64,000 nucleotides of DNA, taken from contig DASYHQ010000052.1 of NCBI GenBank assembly GCA_035998445.1, positions 124,001 to 188,000 on the forward strand, in the 5' to 3' direction. Position 1 is the stretch's first letter. Each line of letters starts with the position of its first letter. Under the pieces are notes generated by a model, which saw only the letters and a program-made list of their open reading frames with translations, was not told the origin of the DNA and ran no database searches. Below, in pieces: positions 62,906-64,000 of the stretch. Made by a program: the position numbers and the translations under genes. The stretch comes from Tepidisphaeraceae bacterium. Lineage in GTDB: Bacteria > Planctomycetota > Phycisphaerae > Tepidisphaerales > Tepidisphaeraceae.

Positions 62906-64000
62906 CTTTGCCGCCAGTCGCGATTCGTAGATCGCCAGCAACGCGGCCAAGTGGGCCTCGTACGCCAACTGCGGGCGCAGCGTCAGGCAGGCGGCGGCCA
63001 TGTGTTGGCGTGAGTCGTTGTCCAGTACCACTTCGATCGCACGAACCAACGCAGCGACATCACCGGGATCGGAGAGAACGCAGCCGTGCGTGCCGTTCAT
63101 GATCTCGGTGGCGCCGTTGGACGTGGTGCTGATGACCGGCAGGCCCATCGCCAGCGCTTCGAGCACCACGAGGCTGCATGGGTCGTGCCGTGTCGGTAGG
63201 ACGAAGAAGTCGGCGGCTTGATAGAACGCGTAGGCGTCGTCGGTGCGGCCGGTGAACGTGACGCGGTCGGCGACGCCGAGCTTGCTGGCCAGCCGTGCAT
63301 ATCGGCGGACGGCACCGTCGCCCACAACGAGCAGCCGCAATCGCTTGTCCGCCGTCGCAGCGACGGCCTCGATCGCCTGTCGTACGCCTTTTCGGGCGAA
63401 GTCCTGGGCGATGATGAGCGCGACGACGTCACCCTCTGCTATCGCGTACTTCTGGCGAATCGCCGCGCCGGCGTCGGGTCGAATCGCGGGATCGAACTTC
63501 TGCAGATCGACGGCGTTGAACAGCGTCGCGGTCGATGCGTTGGGGTAGTAATGCTTCAGGTGCCGCTCGACGTACTGGGACAGACACAGCACCGTCGGCG
63601 GCACGTCACCATCGTCCAGCAGTTCCTCCTCCACCTCCGCCATCGCCTTGCGGCGGGGGTTGAAGATCGCGTTGGCCTTGCGTCCCACTTGCGTCGCCAC
63701 GCCTGCGTGCGGATGGTACAGGTCGGCCCGGCGGATGGGCAGCATGGCGTGGACGATGTCGTACGGCGTTGCCAGCAGGTGCGCGTCGACCGAGTCGATG
63801 AACCGCCGATACCGCCGCGTGCGCGTCAGGCCACCGCCGCGCAGCTTCACTTGCGCGAAGGGCTGGCTGGTGGTGTCGGTGGTCTCTTCCTTGGGTGATA
63901 AGGCCGCCGAGATCAGCGTGGTGTCGTGACCGGCGCCGGCGAGCGCGTGGGCGAGGTCGACGGTGTAGCGTTCGGCGCCGCCGCGTGCTTTGTCGGAATC
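62861..64000 (-). CDS. Glycosyltransferase family 4 protein, N-terminus cut by window edge
   Basis: On the minus strand the frame is open from the window edge at 64000 to TGA at 62861, at least 379 codons. The visible N-terminal part reads KARGGAERYTVDLAHALAGAGHDTTL, a typical GT4 donor/acceptor loop (GGAER). The C-terminal GT-B domain shows LLVVGDGAVRRY, VTFTGRTDDAYAFYQAADFFVLPTRHDPCSLVVLEALAMGLPVI and GATEIM. The first Glu of the E-x7-E motif is D in this protein. It would transfer a sugar from a nucleotide donor to lipopolysaccharide, exopolysaccharide or a glycolipid. The last nine residues (SGTPGEVG) come from a family F repeat, so the natural C-terminus has been altered. The start codon lies outside the window. 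Confidence 0.88.
   Translation of the reverse strand, partial: DSDKARGGAERYTVDLAHALAGAGHDTTLISAALSPKEETTDTTSQPFAQVKLRGGGLTRTRRYRRFIDSVDAHLLATPYDIVHAMLPIRRADLYHPHAGVATQVGRKANAIFNPRRKAMAEVEEELLDDGDVPPTVLCLSQYVERHLKHYYPNASTATLFNAVDLQKFDPAIRPDAGAAIRQKYAIAEGDVVALIIAQDFARKGVRQAIEAVAATADKRLRLLVVGDGAVRRYARLASKLGVADRVTFTGRTDDAYAFYQAADFFVLPTRHDPCSLVVLEALAMGLPVISTTSNGATEIMNGTHGCVLSDPGDVAALVRAIEVVLDNDSRQHMAAACLTLRPQLAYEAHLAALLAIYESRLAAKALSGPASGTPGEVG

Overview
The window is about 64 kb of GC-rich bacterial chromosome. It looks planctomycetal, most likely Phycisphaerae or Tepidisphaera-like. The signs are a type II prepilin with a GFTLVELLVV..LLPSLNKAR leader, a PEP-CTERM protein carrying autotransporter-type beta-strand repeats, an anaerobic-type sulfatase-maturating enzyme beside a Cys-type sulfatase, an integrase relic resembling planctomycete tyrosine integrases, many genes without a Shine-Dalgarno site, and heavy loading of some intergenic regions with palindromic repeats. 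The lineage is inferred from these features; there is no rRNA in the window.

Layout. From 1 to 13.7 kb, all on the minus strand, lies a truncated prepilin gene and a five-gene glycan-degradation cluster: a GH42-like beta-galactosidase, a GH78-like alpha-L-rhamnosidase, a GH2 beta-mannosidase, an (alpha/alpha)6 glycosidase-like protein and a secreted GH5-like enzyme. At 13.98-14.84 kb a decayed tyrosine integrase abuts the 3' end of tRNA-Glu(TTC), so the hydrolase cluster may be cargo of an old tRNA-Glu island. From 15 to 28.8 kb, all on the plus strand, come a hybrid histidine kinase, a two-subunit molybdenum hydroxylase, the PEP-CTERM protein, and a trio for sulfate-ester use (radical-SAM maturase, sulfatase, SulP transporter). 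From 29 to 44 kb come a site-2-type protease, an NDUFA9-like SDR protein, a GAF/receiver protein without kinase domain, an FKBP isomerase, LivM, an O-antigen-ligase/TPR protein, a secreted unknown, a membrane unknown, a degenerate M24 peptidase, then LivK and LivH. Downstream of livH is a 13-unit, exactly 21-bp tandem array of GTCGAC palindromes. From 44.6 to 64 kb come small membrane proteins, a hotdog-like protein, a TorF-like outer-membrane protein, an orphan AtpC, a divergent AraC/PhyH pair, greA-tRNA-Thr-dus, RF1, a divergent Anbu/transglutaminase pair, DUF2293, a PA0069-type radical SAM protein, PanE, a GlmU-like hexapeptide protein and a truncated GT4 glycosyltransferase.

Repeats. From about 28.8 kb onward, and apparently not before, intergenic DNA is occupied by several palindromic repeat families of roughly 40-150 bp, often nested inside one another. 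One (family A, ~104 bp, TGTCATCCCGA...TCGGGATGACA) has seven full copies and a half copy. A 568-bp block at 57.47-58.04 kb is a three-layer nested inverted repeat with perfect 47-bp ends.

The most unusual items are the 21-bp palindrome array (possible protein-binding iterons), the nested palindromes, and the tRNA-Glu/integrase/glycoside-hydrolase arrangement. Nothing in the window can be proved to be a new defence or metabolic system from sequence alone.
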